A stretch of DNA of 64,000 nucleotides from Sphingomonas azotifigens NBRC 15497 (lineage in GTDB: Bacteria > Pseudomonadota > Alphaproteobacteria > Sphingomonadales > Sphingomonadaceae), in NCBI RefSeq assembly GCF_002091475.1, contig NZ_BCTR01000035.1, positions 44,179 through 108,178 of the forward strand, read 5' to 3'. Under the pieces are notes generated by a model. That model was not told where the DNA came from. It did not search any database and saw nothing but the letters and a program-made list of their open reading frames with translations. Positions within the stretch are counted from its first letter, which is position 1; each line of letters opens with the position of its first letter. Shown piece by piece: positions 45,011 through 54,509 of this stretch. The translations under genes were made by a program, and so were the position numbers.

Positions 45011-47845
45011 ATGCGCCATTCTCCCTTGCTCTGCGGTGCCGCCCTGCTTGCGCTGACCGCGCCCCCGCTTCCCGCCGCCGCCCAGCCTCCCGCCACCCAA
45101 ACGGCGCCCGCGCCGCTCGCCACGCTCGTCGATCAGGTGAAACTGCCCTACGAACAGTTCACCCTGGCGAACGGGCTGCGGGTGATCGTCCACACCGATC
45201 GCAAGGCGCCGGTCGTGGCGCTCTCGGTCTGGTACGATGTCGGCTCGAAGCATGAGCCTGCGGGCAAGACCGGCTTTGCGCACCTGTTCGAGCATCTGAT
45301 GTTCAACGGCTCACAGAACGCCCCCGGCGATTTCTTCGAGCCGCTCAAGCAGGTCGGCGCGACCGATCTCAACGGCACCACCTATTTCGATCGCACCAAC
45401 TATTTCGAAACCGTGCCCAGGCCGGCGCTCGAACGCGCGCTGTTCCTCGAGAGCGACCGGATGGGCTGGCTCACCCCGGCGATCACCCAGGGCGTGCTCG
45501 ACGAGCAGCGCGGCGTCGTCCAGAACGAGAAGCGCCAGGGCGACAACCAGCCCTATGGCCTGATCGAATATGCGCTGTACGAGGGGCTGTTCGGCAGCGG
45601 CCCCTATGGCCATTCGGTGATCGGGTCGATGGCCGATCTCGACAAGGCGAGCGTCGCCGACGTCAAGGGCTGGTTCCACGACCATTATGGCCCCAACAAC
45701 GCCGTGCTCGCGCTTTCCGGCGATATCGACGCCGCCGAGGCGAAGCCGCTGGTCGAGAAATATTTCGGCCGCATCGCCGCCGGGCCGAAGAGCGAACTGC
45801 CCAAGGTCACCATCCCCACGCTGCCGGCGGCAAAGACCGTGGTGCTGAAGGACCAGGTGCCGGCAGTCTATGTCTCGCGCAACTGGGCGATCCCCGGGCT
45901 CAACGATCCCGATGCCGCCGCGCTCGACGTGTTCGGCCAGGTGCTGGGCGGCCTCGCCAGCTCGCGCCTCGCCAATGCGCTGGTCCGCGAAGAGAAGCTG
46001 GCGGTGCAGGCCTATGCCAGTGCCGAGACCCTTTCGCAGGCCGGCACCTTCACCGTCGCCGCGATGGTGAAGCCCGGCGTCGATCCGGCGCTGGTCGAGA
46101 AGCGGATCGACGCGATCCTCGCCGACCTGATCGCCAAGGGCCCCACGGCGGACGAAGTGCGCCGCGTCGCCACCACCAATGTCGCCGGTACGATCCGCGG
46201 CCTGCAATCGACCCGCGCCCAGGCGGCGGCACTGGCCGAGGGCCTGCTCTATTCGAACGACCCCGGCTTCTTCCGCAAGCGGCTGGAGGAAGTGGCGAAG
46301 ATGACCCCGGCCAAGGCGCGCGCCGCCGCTGCCAAGTGGCTGACCCGCCCCGCGCTCACCATTATCGTCGAGCCGGGTGCGCGCGAGGCCTATCAGGAGG
46401 CGGCCGCGGTCGCCCCCGCCAAGCCCGCCGCCGAGGAAGCGATCCCCAAGGGCGATCGCGGCCCGCTGCCCGACGTCGGCCCGATCCGCGACATCCGCTT
46501 CCCCGCGGTCGAGCGCACCCGCCTCGCCAATGGCGTGGAGCTGATCTACGCCCGCCAGACCGCGGTGCCGGTGACGCGCATGGTGCTGAGCTTCGATGCC
46601 GGCGCCACCGCGGATCCGGACGGTCGGCCCGGCACCCAGAACCTCACCCTGTCGCTGATGGACGAGGGCACCACCAGCCGCACTTCGATCGCCATCGCCG
46701 AGGCCAAGGAACGGCTGGGCGCGGAGATCGACAGCGGCAGCTCGGCCGATCGCACCTATCTGACGCTGGGCGTGCCGAGTGCCAATCTGGGCGGCGGCGT
46801 CGAACTGTTCTCGGACATCGTGCGCCATCCGGCCTTTGCCCCGGCGGAAGTCGAGCGGCTGCGCGCCACGACCCTGACCGCGATCCAGTTCGAGCTCAGC
46901 AGCCCGCAGGGCCTCGCCGATCGCGCGATGCCCGGGCTGCTCTACGGACCGGCCAATCCCTATGCGAAGCTGGCCAACGGCGCGGGCGATCCGGCCGTGG
47001 TCGCCAAGCTCTCGCGCGACGAGCTGATCGCCTTCCACCGCGCCTGGATCCGGCCGGACAAGGCCAAGGTCTTCGTCGTCAGCGATCTGCCGCTGGCGCA
47101 GGTCAAGGCCGCGCTCGACGCGCGCTTCGGCGACTGGAATGGCGAAGGCACCGCCGGCGCCAAGGCGTTCTCGAACAAGCCGCAACCGGCAAGCCCGCGC
47201 ATCGTGCTGATCGATCGGCCGAACTCGCCCCAGTCGCTGATCCTCGCCGGGCAAATGACGCCGCTCAATCCCGCGAGCGACCTGCTCGTCGCGCTCACCG
47301 CCAACCAGGTGCTGGGCGGTGGCTTCCTGTCGCGCATCAACATGGACCTGCGCGAGGCACGGCACTGGTCGTACGGCGCCGGCGGCGGGTTCAACTGGTT
47401 CGAGCACGCCGTGCCCTATGTGGTGCATGCGCCCGTCCAGGGGGACCGCACCGGCGAATCGATCCAGTCGATCCGCGACGACGTGCGCAGCTTCCTCACC
47501 ACCAACGGCGTCACCCCGGCCGAGCTCGCCCGCGAGATCGCCGGCAGCACCCGCGAGCTCGCCGGTCGATTCGAAACCGCCAATGCCGTGCTCGGCGCCA
47601 TGCAGCAGAACGACATCCGCCACCGTCCGGACGATTACTACGACACGATCGCGCAAAAATATCGTGCGATGACGGCGCAGCAGCTTGACGCTGCGGCACG
47701 CGGGGCACTCGACGTCGATCGCTTCGTTTGGGTCGTGGTGGGCGAGGCCGCGAAGGTCCGCCCGCAGCTTGACAGCCTCGGCTTGCCTGTCGAGGTGATC
47801 AGCGCGGCTTCGCTGGCGGGGAAGACCCCGCCCGCGGCCAAGTAA
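45011..47845 (+). CDS. Exported M16-family zinc metallopeptidase (two-half, insulinase type)
   Basis: 944 residues. Signal peptide ending PLPAAAQ. The N-terminal half has the inverse zinc motif FAHLFEHLMFNG (H91xxEH95) with the distal Glu in EQRGVVQNEKRQ near residue 170. The C-terminal half (from about residue 495, RTRLANGVELIYAR) is an inactive copy of the fold, as usual. Probably a periplasmic peptidase that clears peptides. The next small gene follows after 25 bases. Confidence 0.92.
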   Translation: MRHSPLLCGAALLALTAPPLPAAAQPPATQTAPAPLATLVDQVKLPYEQFTLANGLRVIVHTDRKAPVVALSVWYDVGSKHEPAGKTGFAHLFEHLMFNGSQNAPGDFFEPLKQVGATDLNGTTYFDRTNYFETVPRPALERALFLESDRMGWLTPAITQGVLDEQRGVVQNEKRQGDNQPYGLIEYALYEGLFGSGPYGHSVIGSMADLDKASVADVKGWFHDHYGPNNAVLALSGDIDAAEAKPLVEKYFGRIAAGPKSELPKVTIPTLPAAKTVVLKDQVPAVYVSRNWAIPGLNDPDAAALDVFGQVLGGLASSRLANALVREEKLAVQAYASAETLSQAGTFTVAAMVKPGVDPALVEKRIDAILADLIAKGPTADEVRRVATTNVAGTIRGLQSTRAQAAALAEGLLYSNDPGFFRKRLEEVAKMTPAKARAAAAKWLTRPALTIIVEPGAREAYQEAAAVAPAKPAAEEAIPKGDRGPLPDVGPIRDIRFPAVERTRLANGVELIYARQTAVPVTRMVLSFDAGATADPDGRPGTQNLTLSLMDEGTTSRTSIAIAEAKERLGAEIDSGSSADRTYLTLGVPSANLGGGVELFSDIVRHPAFAPAEVERLRATTLTAIQFELSSPQGLADRAMPGLLYGPANPYAKLANGAGDPAVVAKLSRDELIAFHRAWIRPDKAKVFVVSDLPLAQVKAALDARFGDWNGEGTAGAKAFSNKPQPASPRIVLIDRPNSPQSLILAGQMTPLNPASDLLVALTANQVLGGGFLSRINMDLREARHWSYGAGGGFNWFEHAVPYVVHAPVQGDRTGESIQSIRDDVRSFLTTNGVTPAELAREIAGSTRELAGRFETANAVLGAMQQNDIRHRPDDYYDTIAQKYRAMTAQQLDAAARGALDVDRFVWVVVGEAAKVRPQLDSLGLPVEVISAASLAGKTPPAAK

Positions 47846-47869
47846 CCAGGTTAGGCAGGAGAGACCCAA

Positions 47870-48169
47870 ATGGCGAATGTGGATGGCAGCTGGAACACCG
47901 TGACCAAGTCGCCGCTGGGCGACCAGCAGGCGACGCTCACCGTCACCAGCAACGGCGACAGCTTCACCGGCAGCTTTAACGGCGCGATGGGCCAGACCGA
48001 GATCAAGGACGGCAAGGTGAGCGGCGACACGCTCAGCTGGGCGCTCGACATTTCGGTGCCGATGCCGATGACGCTCACCTGCGAAGCGACCGTGACCGGC
48101 GATGCACTCGAAGGCACCGTCACCGCGGGCGCGTTCGGCAGCTTCCCGATCACCGGCACCCGCGCCTGA
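47870..48169 (+). CDS. Small soluble beta-rich protein of unknown function
   Basis: 99 residues starting MANVDGSWNTVTKSPLGDQQ. Alternating short strands (ATLTVTSNGDSFTGSFNG, TEIKDGKVSGDTLSWAL, TLTCEATVTGDALEGTVTAG) suggest a small beta-barrel, lipocalin-like in style. There is no signal peptide. Shine-Dalgarno CAGGAGAG. Likely in one transcript with the M16 peptidase, with a terminator hairpin after it. Confidence 0.75.
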   Translation: MANVDGSWNTVTKSPLGDQQATLTVTSNGDSFTGSFNGAMGQTEIKDGKVSGDTLSWALDISVPMPMTLTCEATVTGDALEGTVTAGAFGSFPITGTRA

Positions 48170-48177
48170 TCGCAGCC

Positions 48178-48209
48178 GGCAGCCCCCGCCCGCAAAGGTG
48201 GGGGCTGCC
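48178..48209 (+). terminator. Hairpin terminator after the small beta-rich gene
   Basis: GGCAGCCCCCGCC (48178-48190) pairs with GGTGGGGGCTGCC (48197-48209) with one G-U pair. Very stable; a T run is lacking. Confidence 0.65.
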
Positions 48210-48348
48210 GTCCTGCAAGCGCGCGGACCCGCGAAATTTCGTCCGCGCCCGTTCGCAGGTGCGGTGTCGCAATGACATTCTCTAAACGCCCGACATCGCG
48301 GCGATCGTCGTGCAGCTGGTGACACCGCAACAACGTAAAGAACTGTTG

Positions 48349-48366
48349 CTGTCACGAAACTGTTGC
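48349..48366 (+). promoter_or_regulatory. PhoB box upstream of the TonB receptor/phytase pair
   Basis: Two 7-base direct repeats, CTGTCAC (48349-48355) and CTGTTGC (48360-48366), start eleven bases apart with an A-rich spacer (GAAA). This is the layout and close to the sequence of the PhoB consensus half-sites (CTGTCAT). It ends 70 bases before the receptor ATG. The genes behind it would free phosphate from phytate, which fits phosphate-starvation control. Confidence 0.6.
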
Positions 48367-48436
48367 AGATTCGCAACCGAACTGACCCCAATTCAGCATA
48401 CCGGCCTCAGCCGACAAAGCTGAACAGGGGGCTTTC

Positions 48437-51232
48437 ATGATATCGACTACCAGGGCGCTGCTCGCGTCCGGCGCGTCTGCGCTTGCTTGCATCTTCGCCA
48501 CCGCCGCCGCCGCGCAGACCGCGCCCGCCGCCGAGCCGCAGGATAGCGGGCCCAGCGAGATCATCGTCACCGGCGGCCGCCCGATCGCCGAATCGGAAGC
48601 GCTCGCGCTGCGCATCCAGCGCGCCTCGGATTCGCTGGTCACCGTCGCCGCCGCGGACGGGGTCGGCCGCCTGCCCGACCAGAACATCGCCCAGGCCGCC
48701 AGCCGCCTGCCCGGCATCGCGGTCGAGCGCGACCAAGGCCAGGCGCGCTACATCTCGCTGCGCGGCGCGCCCAATTACTGGACCACGCTGTCGTTCGACG
48801 GGATCACCGTCGTCAGCCCCGAGGGCCGCGATGCGCGCTTCGATTCGATCCCCTCGGCGATCGCCAGCCAGATCGTCGTCTCCAAGGCGGTGACGCCCGA
48901 CATGACCGGCGAGACCGTGGCGGGCAACGTCAACGTCATCACCCGCTCGGCGTTCGACTATGCGGGCGCGCATTTCGCCGGCAAGGCGGGCTATGGCATC
49001 GCCGACCTCGGCAGCCGCAAACAATATGAAGTCTCCGCCGTCGCCTCGGACCGCTTCAAGGTCGGCGAAGGCGAGCTCGGCGTGCTGGTCTCCGGCAGCT
49101 ATTTCCAGCGCGGCATGATCACCGACAATTTCGAGAATGATTACGAGCGCGTGTCGCAGGACCAGCGCCCCGGCAACGCCACCCGCTTCTGGGTGCAGGA
49201 AGCCGAGAACAAGCTGTATCGCCTCACCCGCCGCAACTGGTCGGCCTCGGGCCGGATCGACTACAAGCCCGACGATCGCAACACCATCTCGCTGCGCTCG
49301 ATCTACACGATCTTCAAGGACGACGAGGCGCGCGACAATTATCGCTTCGACCTCGACGACCGGCAGAGCGATCTCGTCGCCAACACCGCCGAATGCGATC
49401 GCAGCATCAACCCGACGCCGACCACCTCGGGCTATGCCGATGTCTGCGTCGGCAACACGCCCCAGCGCGGCACGATCTACGGCATCGACATTCGCCAGCG
49501 CTCGACGCTGCGTGCCTATCGCCAGTCGATCTTCACCAACAGCATCGTCGGCGAGCATGATTTCGCGCCGGGCTGGCACCTCTCCTGGGTGGGCAACTAC
49601 ACCGAATCGAAGGACGATCGCTCGGTCGTCGGCGAAATCGCGTGGGACAGCCCCAACACCCGCACGCTGCGCCCCACCGTCGGCTATGACTTCAGCGATC
49701 CGAACCGCTCGCGCCTGCTGCTGTTCAACACGCTCCAGCTGAGCGGCCCGACCCGCTATTCGGCCGGCACCCGCGTCGTCGCGATCGACAGCTTCACCAA
49801 GCCGGCCTCGTCGCTGACGGTGCTCGACGCGATCGACACCACCAAGGCCTATACCGGCCGTGTCGTGCTGTCGCGCGAGGCGCGCTTCCTCGGCAGCGAC
49901 GCGGTGTTCAAGGCGGGCTTCCAGTACGATCAGCGCACCAAGATCGCCGACGAGAAGCAGATCCTGGTCAACACCGCCGCCGGGCTCACCGCGGTCGGCG
50001 TGCCGGCCAACTACACCGATTTCTCGCTGAGCGATCCGTTCGCCGGCAAGATTCCAATGGATTACACTTTCCGCTATTTCGATACCGACAAGATGCGCAC
50101 CGTGGCGAACGCCGCGCGCAGCCAGTTCGCCTTCACCCCCAACACCGCCAACAACTACAATGTGCGCGAGCGCGTCTATGCCGGCTATGTGATGGGCACG
50201 CTGCGCTATGACTGGGGCTCGATCCTCGGCGGCGTGCGAGTGGAGCGACTGGAGAATCGCGGCAAGGCGATCGCCACGCTCGGCACCGTCGCCGGGCCGG
50301 TCACCGCCAGCTCGAGCCAGACGCTGGCCTTCCCCAGCCTGCACATCAACTACAATGTCGACGACACGAAGAAGCTGCGCCTTTCGTTCAACTCGGGCGC
50401 CGCGCGCGCCGATTACGACCAGCTCCGCCCCAACGTGGTGATCAACGATACCAACCAGGTGATCTCGGGCGGCAACCCGGCGGTGAAGCCCGAGCGCGCC
50501 TATGGCGTCGACGGCTATTTCGAATGGTATGTCCGCCCGCAGGGCTATCTGATGGCCGGCGTCTTCTACAAGAAGGTCGAGGACGTGCTGTATCGCCAGT
50601 CGCGCACCTTCGGCTCGAACGCGCTCGACAGCAACGGCATCGATCGTTCGTCCTACACCTTCACCGGCATCACCAATGGCGGCGACGGCCGGATCTTCGG
50701 CGCCGAGGCGGCGGCGCAGCTCCAGCTCGAGCCCTGGACCGGATCGCTCGGCCTGCCGGACTGGATGGGCGGCTTCGGTATCTCGACGAACATCACCCTG
50801 AACGACAGCCAGGTCACCAAGCCCGGCCTCGCCAGCCTCAAGGTCCCCGCACGCAAGGTACGGCTGCCGGGCACTTCGGACTATGTCTACAATATCGGCG
50901 GCTATTACGAGAAATACGGCCTGTCGGTCCGCGTCCAGTACCAGCTGCGCAGCGACTGGCTCGACACGATCGCCGACGACCTGACCGATGGCGGCGACAC
51001 CTATTGGGCCTCGGACGAGGAAATGGACATCTCGGCGCGCTATGCGATCAACAAGCGCTTCGAAATCTATGTCGACGCCCAGAACGTGCTCAACCAGCCG
51101 GGCCGGCGCTATTCGGATCCGGGCAACCTGCTCACCGCCACCGGCATCCCCACGCCGCGGATCAAGGCGCAGACGATCGAGTGGGAGCGCTTCGGCGCCC
51201 GCTATGCCGCCGGCTTCCGGGTGACCTTCTGA
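48437..51232 (+). CDS. TonB-dependent outer-membrane receptor, likely for phytate or its products
   Basis: 931 residues. Signal peptide (MISTTRALLASGASALACIF) ending AAAAQ, plug domain with LPDQNIAQAASRLPGIAVERDQGQARYISLRG near residue 80 and GNVNVITRSAFDY near 165, then a 22-strand-type barrel that ends YAAGFRVTF with the terminal Phe. No TonB-box is certain, though PSEIIVTGGRP near residue 40 is in the usual place. Its TGA shares one base with the ATG of the phytase, so substrate transport and hydrolysis look coupled. A PhoB box lies upstream. Confidence 0.88.
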   Translation: MISTTRALLASGASALACIFATAAAAQTAPAAEPQDSGPSEIIVTGGRPIAESEALALRIQRASDSLVTVAAADGVGRLPDQNIAQAASRLPGIAVERDQGQARYISLRGAPNYWTTLSFDGITVVSPEGRDARFDSIPSAIASQIVVSKAVTPDMTGETVAGNVNVITRSAFDYAGAHFAGKAGYGIADLGSRKQYEVSAVASDRFKVGEGELGVLVSGSYFQRGMITDNFENDYERVSQDQRPGNATRFWVQEAENKLYRLTRRNWSASGRIDYKPDDRNTISLRSIYTIFKDDEARDNYRFDLDDRQSDLVANTAECDRSINPTPTTSGYADVCVGNTPQRGTIYGIDIRQRSTLRAYRQSIFTNSIVGEHDFAPGWHLSWVGNYTESKDDRSVVGEIAWDSPNTRTLRPTVGYDFSDPNRSRLLLFNTLQLSGPTRYSAGTRVVAIDSFTKPASSLTVLDAIDTTKAYTGRVVLSREARFLGSDAVFKAGFQYDQRTKIADEKQILVNTAAGLTAVGVPANYTDFSLSDPFAGKIPMDYTFRYFDTDKMRTVANAARSQFAFTPNTANNYNVRERVYAGYVMGTLRYDWGSILGGVRVERLENRGKAIATLGTVAGPVTASSSQTLAFPSLHINYNVDDTKKLRLSFNSGAARADYDQLRPNVVINDTNQVISGGNPAVKPERAYGVDGYFEWYVRPQGYLMAGVFYKKVEDVLYRQSRTFGSNALDSNGIDRSSYTFTGITNGGDGRIFGAEAAAQLQLEPWTGSLGLPDWMGGFGISTNITLNDSQVTKPGLASLKVPARKVRLPGTSDYVYNIGGYYEKYGLSVRVQYQLRSDWLDTIADDLTDGGDTYWASDEEMDISARYAINKRFEIYVDAQNVLNQPGRRYSDPGNLLTATGIPTPRIKAQTIEWERFGARYAAGFRVTF

Positions 51233-52266
51233 TGCGGCGCGCGGGGCTTGCCACCTGCGCCGCGCTGGCGCTGGCGGGATGCGCCGCCACCGCCGAGCGT
51301 CCCGCGTTCTCGCCGCTCCCCACCGCCACCGTGGTGGCGCGCGGCGAGACGCAGGCGGTCGGCACCGCCAATGCCGATGCCGCCGACGATCCGGCGGTCT
51401 GGCGCAACCCGGCCGATCCCGCCGCCAGCCTGATCGTCGGCACCGACAAGCAGGCCGGGCTCTATGTCTATGACCTGAGCGGCAGGCAGCGTTCGTTCCT
51501 CGACGCGGGCCGGGTCAACAATGTCGACCTGCGCGACATGGGGGCGGCGGGCATCCTCGTCGCCGCCAGCGATCGCAACGACAAGCTGCAGGCGAAGCTG
51601 GACCTGTTCCGCCTCGATCCCGCCACCGCCACGCTCAGCACCCTCGGCAAATTCGCCGCCGGGGCGGGCGAAGCGTACGGCGTGTGCCTCTACCGCGACG
51701 GCGCGCATCTCTACGCGTTCAACGTCCTCAAGGACGGCACGATCACCCAGCTCGACCTCAGCAGCGGCGCCACGCCGCACATCGTCCGCACGATGAAGCT
51801 CGCCACCCAGTCCGAAGGCTGTGTCGTTGATGATCGCACCCACCGGCTCTATGTGGCGGAGGAAGATGTCGGCCTGTGGCGCTTCGATGCGCGCCCCGAG
51901 GGCAGCACCGTGCCCACCCGCATCGCCGCCGCCGACGGCCGCCAGATCGTTGCCGATGCCGAGGGCCTCGCCATCGCCGCCGAAGGGCCGGACAATGGCG
52001 GCTATCTGCTCGTCTCCAGCCAGGGCGACAATGCCTATGCGGTCTACCGCCTCGCCGACGACGCCTATGTCGGCCGCTTCCGCATCGTACCGGGCCACTT
52101 CGGCAGCACCGAGCAGACCGACGGCATCGAGCTGATCGTGGGCGATTTCGGCCCGGCCTATCCCGGCGGGCTGTTCGTCGCGCAGGACGGCATCAACCCG
52201 CCCGCGGCGCAGAACTTCAAGCTCGCCGCCTGGGCCGACATCAAGGCCGCGCTGTCCTTGCGTTGA
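51232..52266 (+). CDS. Lipoprotein beta-propeller 3-phytase
   Basis: 344 residues. Lipobox LALAGC near residue 18, so it should be anchored in the membrane. The body matches beta-propeller phytases: DAADDPAVWRNPADPAASLIVGTDKQAGLYVYDLSG near residue 43, RVNNVDLR near 92, GEAYGVCLYRD, SEGCVVDDRTHRLYVAEEDVGLWRFDA near 195, ADAEGLAIAAEG and SSQGDNAYAVYR near 260, EQTDGIELIVGDFGPAYPGGLFVAQDG at the end. It removes phosphates from phytate with calcium. Start overlaps the receptor stop (TGATG). Confidence 0.92.
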   Translation: MRRAGLATCAALALAGCAATAERPAFSPLPTATVVARGETQAVGTANADAADDPAVWRNPADPAASLIVGTDKQAGLYVYDLSGRQRSFLDAGRVNNVDLRDMGAAGILVAASDRNDKLQAKLDLFRLDPATATLSTLGKFAAGAGEAYGVCLYRDGAHLYAFNVLKDGTITQLDLSSGATPHIVRTMKLATQSEGCVVDDRTHRLYVAEEDVGLWRFDARPEGSTVPTRIAAADGRQIVADAEGLAIAAEGPDNGGYLLVSSQGDNAYAVYRLADDAYVGRFRIVPGHFGSTEQTDGIELIVGDFGPAYPGGLFVAQDGINPPAAQNFKLAAWADIKAALSLR

Positions 52267-52269
52267 AGC

Positions 52270-52301
52270 GAAGCCGGGGATTGCACCCGCGCCCCGGCTT
52301 C
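52270..52301 (+). terminator. Hairpin terminator after the phytase gene
   Basis: GAAGCCGGGG (52270-52279) pairs with CCCCGGCTTC (52292-52301), a perfect 10-bp stem right after the phytase stop. No T run follows. Confidence 0.5.
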
Positions 52302-52314
52302 CTACAACGGCTCC

Positions 52315-54378
52315 ATGACCGAAACGCCCACGCCGCCCGTCGCCGCCACCCGTCCGCACAGCTTCACCCGCCACGGCATCACCATCGAAGACCCCTGGGC
52401 CTGGCTGCGCGACCCCGGCTATCCGGAAGTGACCGACAAGGACGTGCTCGCCTATCTCAAGGCCGAGAACGCCTATTTCGACGCGATCATGGCGCCCCAC
52501 AAGCCGCTCTCCGAGACGCTGTTCCAGGAGATGCGCGGCCGCATCAAGGAAGACGAGGCCAGCGTCCCCCAGAAGGACGGCGACTGGCTCTACTGGACCG
52601 ATCACGAGGTCGGCGCCGAATATGCCCGCTGGTGGCGCAAGCCCGTCGCCGGCGGCGAGGACCAGCTGATCCTCGACGAGACCCCGCTCGCCGCCGGGAA
52701 GGAATATTTCCGCCTCGGCGAAATCTCGGTCAGCCCCGACGGCCGGCTGCTCGCCTATGCCTATGACGACAACGGATCGGAGCGGTTCGAAGTTAGGGTC
52801 AAGGACCTCGCCACCGGCGAACTCCTCCCCGACACCATCTCGGGCATGCTCTCCGAGATCGTGTGGACGGCGGATTCGAAGGGCTTCCTCTACGGCCTCG
52901 CCAACGAGAACTGGCGCACCGACAATGCCCGCTGGCACAAGCTGGGCGAGCCGGTCGAGCAAGACGTGGAGCTGTTCCGCGAGGCCGACGAAGGCTACCG
53001 CGTCGCCGTCGGCGAGACCCAGTCGCGCAAGTGGCTGACCATCGCCACCGGCGACCACACGACCAGCGAGGTCTGGCTGCTCCCCGCCGACAACCCCGCC
53101 GCCACGCCGATCTGCGTCGCCCCGCGCAAGCCGGGCCGCGAATATGACGTGGACGAGCATGACGGCACGCTGTTCATCCACACCAACGATACCGACACCA
53201 ACTGGCGCCTCGTCACCGCGCCCGTAACCGCGCCCGGCGAATGGACCGAGCGCATTGCCCCCGCGCGCCATTTCTACATGACCGGCGTCACCTGCTTCGC
53301 CGATTTCTTCATCGTCGAGGGCCGCGAGGACGGGCTCGATCAGATCGAGCTGCACCGCTACGACCCCGCCATCCCCCCGGTGCGCCTCACCTTCCCCGAG
53401 GCGAGCTATGTCGCGGGCCTGGGCGACAACCCCGAATATGCGATCGACAAGCTGCGCCTCGGCTATGAATCTATGGTCACCCCGGGCACCGTCTACGACT
53501 ATACCGTCGCCACCGGCGCACTGGAGACGCTGAAGGTCCAGGAAATCCCCAGCGGCTATGACGGCAGCAAATACCGCACCGAACGCCTGACCATCACCGC
53601 GCGCGACGGCACCGCCGTCCCCGTCTCGATCGTCTACCCGCAGGACTTCCCGCGCGACGGCACCGGCAAGCTCTATCTCTATGCGTACGGCGCCTATGGC
53701 CATGCCATCCCGCCGGGCTTCTCGACCAGCCGCATGTCGTTCCTCGATCGCGGCATGGCCTTCGCCATCGCTCATATCCGCGGCGGCGACGATCTCGGCC
53801 AGCACTGGTATCACGAGGGCAAGCTGGAGAAGCGCACCAACAGCTTCCACGATTTCGTCGACGTGGCGAAGGGGCTGATCGCGCTCGGCTATACCGCGCC
53901 GGGCCGGATCGCCATTGCCGGCCGGTCGGCGGGCGGCGAGCTGATGGGCGCGGTGGTCAATTCGAACCCCGAACTATGGGGCGCGGTGATCGCCGACGTG
54001 CCGTTCGTCGACGTGCTCAACACCATGCTCGACGAGAGCCTGCCGCTCACCCCCGGCGAGTGGCCCGAATGGGGCAATCCGATCGAGGACAAGGCGGCGT
54101 TCGAACTGATCCGCAGCTACAGCCCGTACGACAATGTGACGGCACAGGCCTATCCGCCGATGCTGATCTCGGGCGGCCTCAACGACCCGCGCGTGACCTA
54201 TTGGGAGCCCGCCAAATGGGCCGCCCGCCTGCGCGCGACCAAGACCGACGACAATATCCTCCTGCTCAAGACCAATATGGGCGCCGGCCATGGCGGCAAG
54301 TCCGGGCGGTGGGAGAGCTTGCGGGAGTATGCCGACGAAATGGCGTTCGTGCTTTGGCAGTTGGGGGTGGAGGGGTAA
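52315..54378 (+). CDS. ptrB: S9A serine peptidase, oligopeptidase B-like
   Basis: 687 residues. N-terminal seven-blade propeller, then an alpha/beta-hydrolase domain. Catalytic Ser in IAGRSAGGELMGAVVN near residue 532, Asp in GGLNDPRVTYWEPAKW near 620 and His in MGAGHGGKSGRW near 655. RHGITIEDPWAWLRD at the start and YGAYGHAIPPGFSTSRMSFLDRGMAFAIAHIRGGDDLGQHWYHEGKLEKRTNSF match oligopeptidase B, which cuts after Lys/Arg in short peptides. No signal peptide, so cytoplasmic. Confidence 0.93.
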   Translation: MTETPTPPVAATRPHSFTRHGITIEDPWAWLRDPGYPEVTDKDVLAYLKAENAYFDAIMAPHKPLSETLFQEMRGRIKEDEASVPQKDGDWLYWTDHEVGAEYARWWRKPVAGGEDQLILDETPLAAGKEYFRLGEISVSPDGRLLAYAYDDNGSERFEVRVKDLATGELLPDTISGMLSEIVWTADSKGFLYGLANENWRTDNARWHKLGEPVEQDVELFREADEGYRVAVGETQSRKWLTIATGDHTTSEVWLLPADNPAATPICVAPRKPGREYDVDEHDGTLFIHTNDTDTNWRLVTAPVTAPGEWTERIAPARHFYMTGVTCFADFFIVEGREDGLDQIELHRYDPAIPPVRLTFPEASYVAGLGDNPEYAIDKLRLGYESMVTPGTVYDYTVATGALETLKVQEIPSGYDGSKYRTERLTITARDGTAVPVSIVYPQDFPRDGTGKLYLYAYGAYGHAIPPGFSTSRMSFLDRGMAFAIAHIRGGDDLGQHWYHEGKLEKRTNSFHDFVDVAKGLIALGYTAPGRIAIAGRSAGGELMGAVVNSNPELWGAVIADVPFVDVLNTMLDESLPLTPGEWPEWGNPIEDKAAFELIRSYSPYDNVTAQAYPPMLISGGLNDPRVTYWEPAKWAARLRATKTDDNILLLKTNMGAGHGGKSGRWESLREYADEMAFVLWQLGVEG

Positions 54379-54475
54379 AAACGCACGATATCAATTTCTT
54401 AGCCGGCATGGTCGGAGCGCGTCAACGCGGCGTTGAATCACCTGCACCTTTTCGGACGATTAAGCTGATTGAGCG

Positions 54476-54506
54476 TTGACAGTTTGGTAGGGAATAGCCA
54501 TCTAAA
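54476..54506 (+). promoter_or_regulatory. Predicted promoter of the candidate small RNA
   Basis: A perfect TTGACA at 54476-54481 is followed by TCTAAA at 54501-54506, a spacing of 19 bases, slightly long. No open reading frame of note follows it. It lies at the left edge of the low-GC islet. Confidence 0.4.
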
Positions 54507-54509
54507 TGA

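Noticed and set aside
45311..48391. Reverse-strand open frame of over 1000 codons
   Set aside because: Antisense to the M16 peptidase and the small beta-rich gene; composition is typical of an antisense shadow and no family is recognised.
51202..53850. Reverse-strand open frame of 882 codons
   Set aside because: Antisense to the phytase and oligopeptidase B, both of which carry full sets of catalytic motifs.
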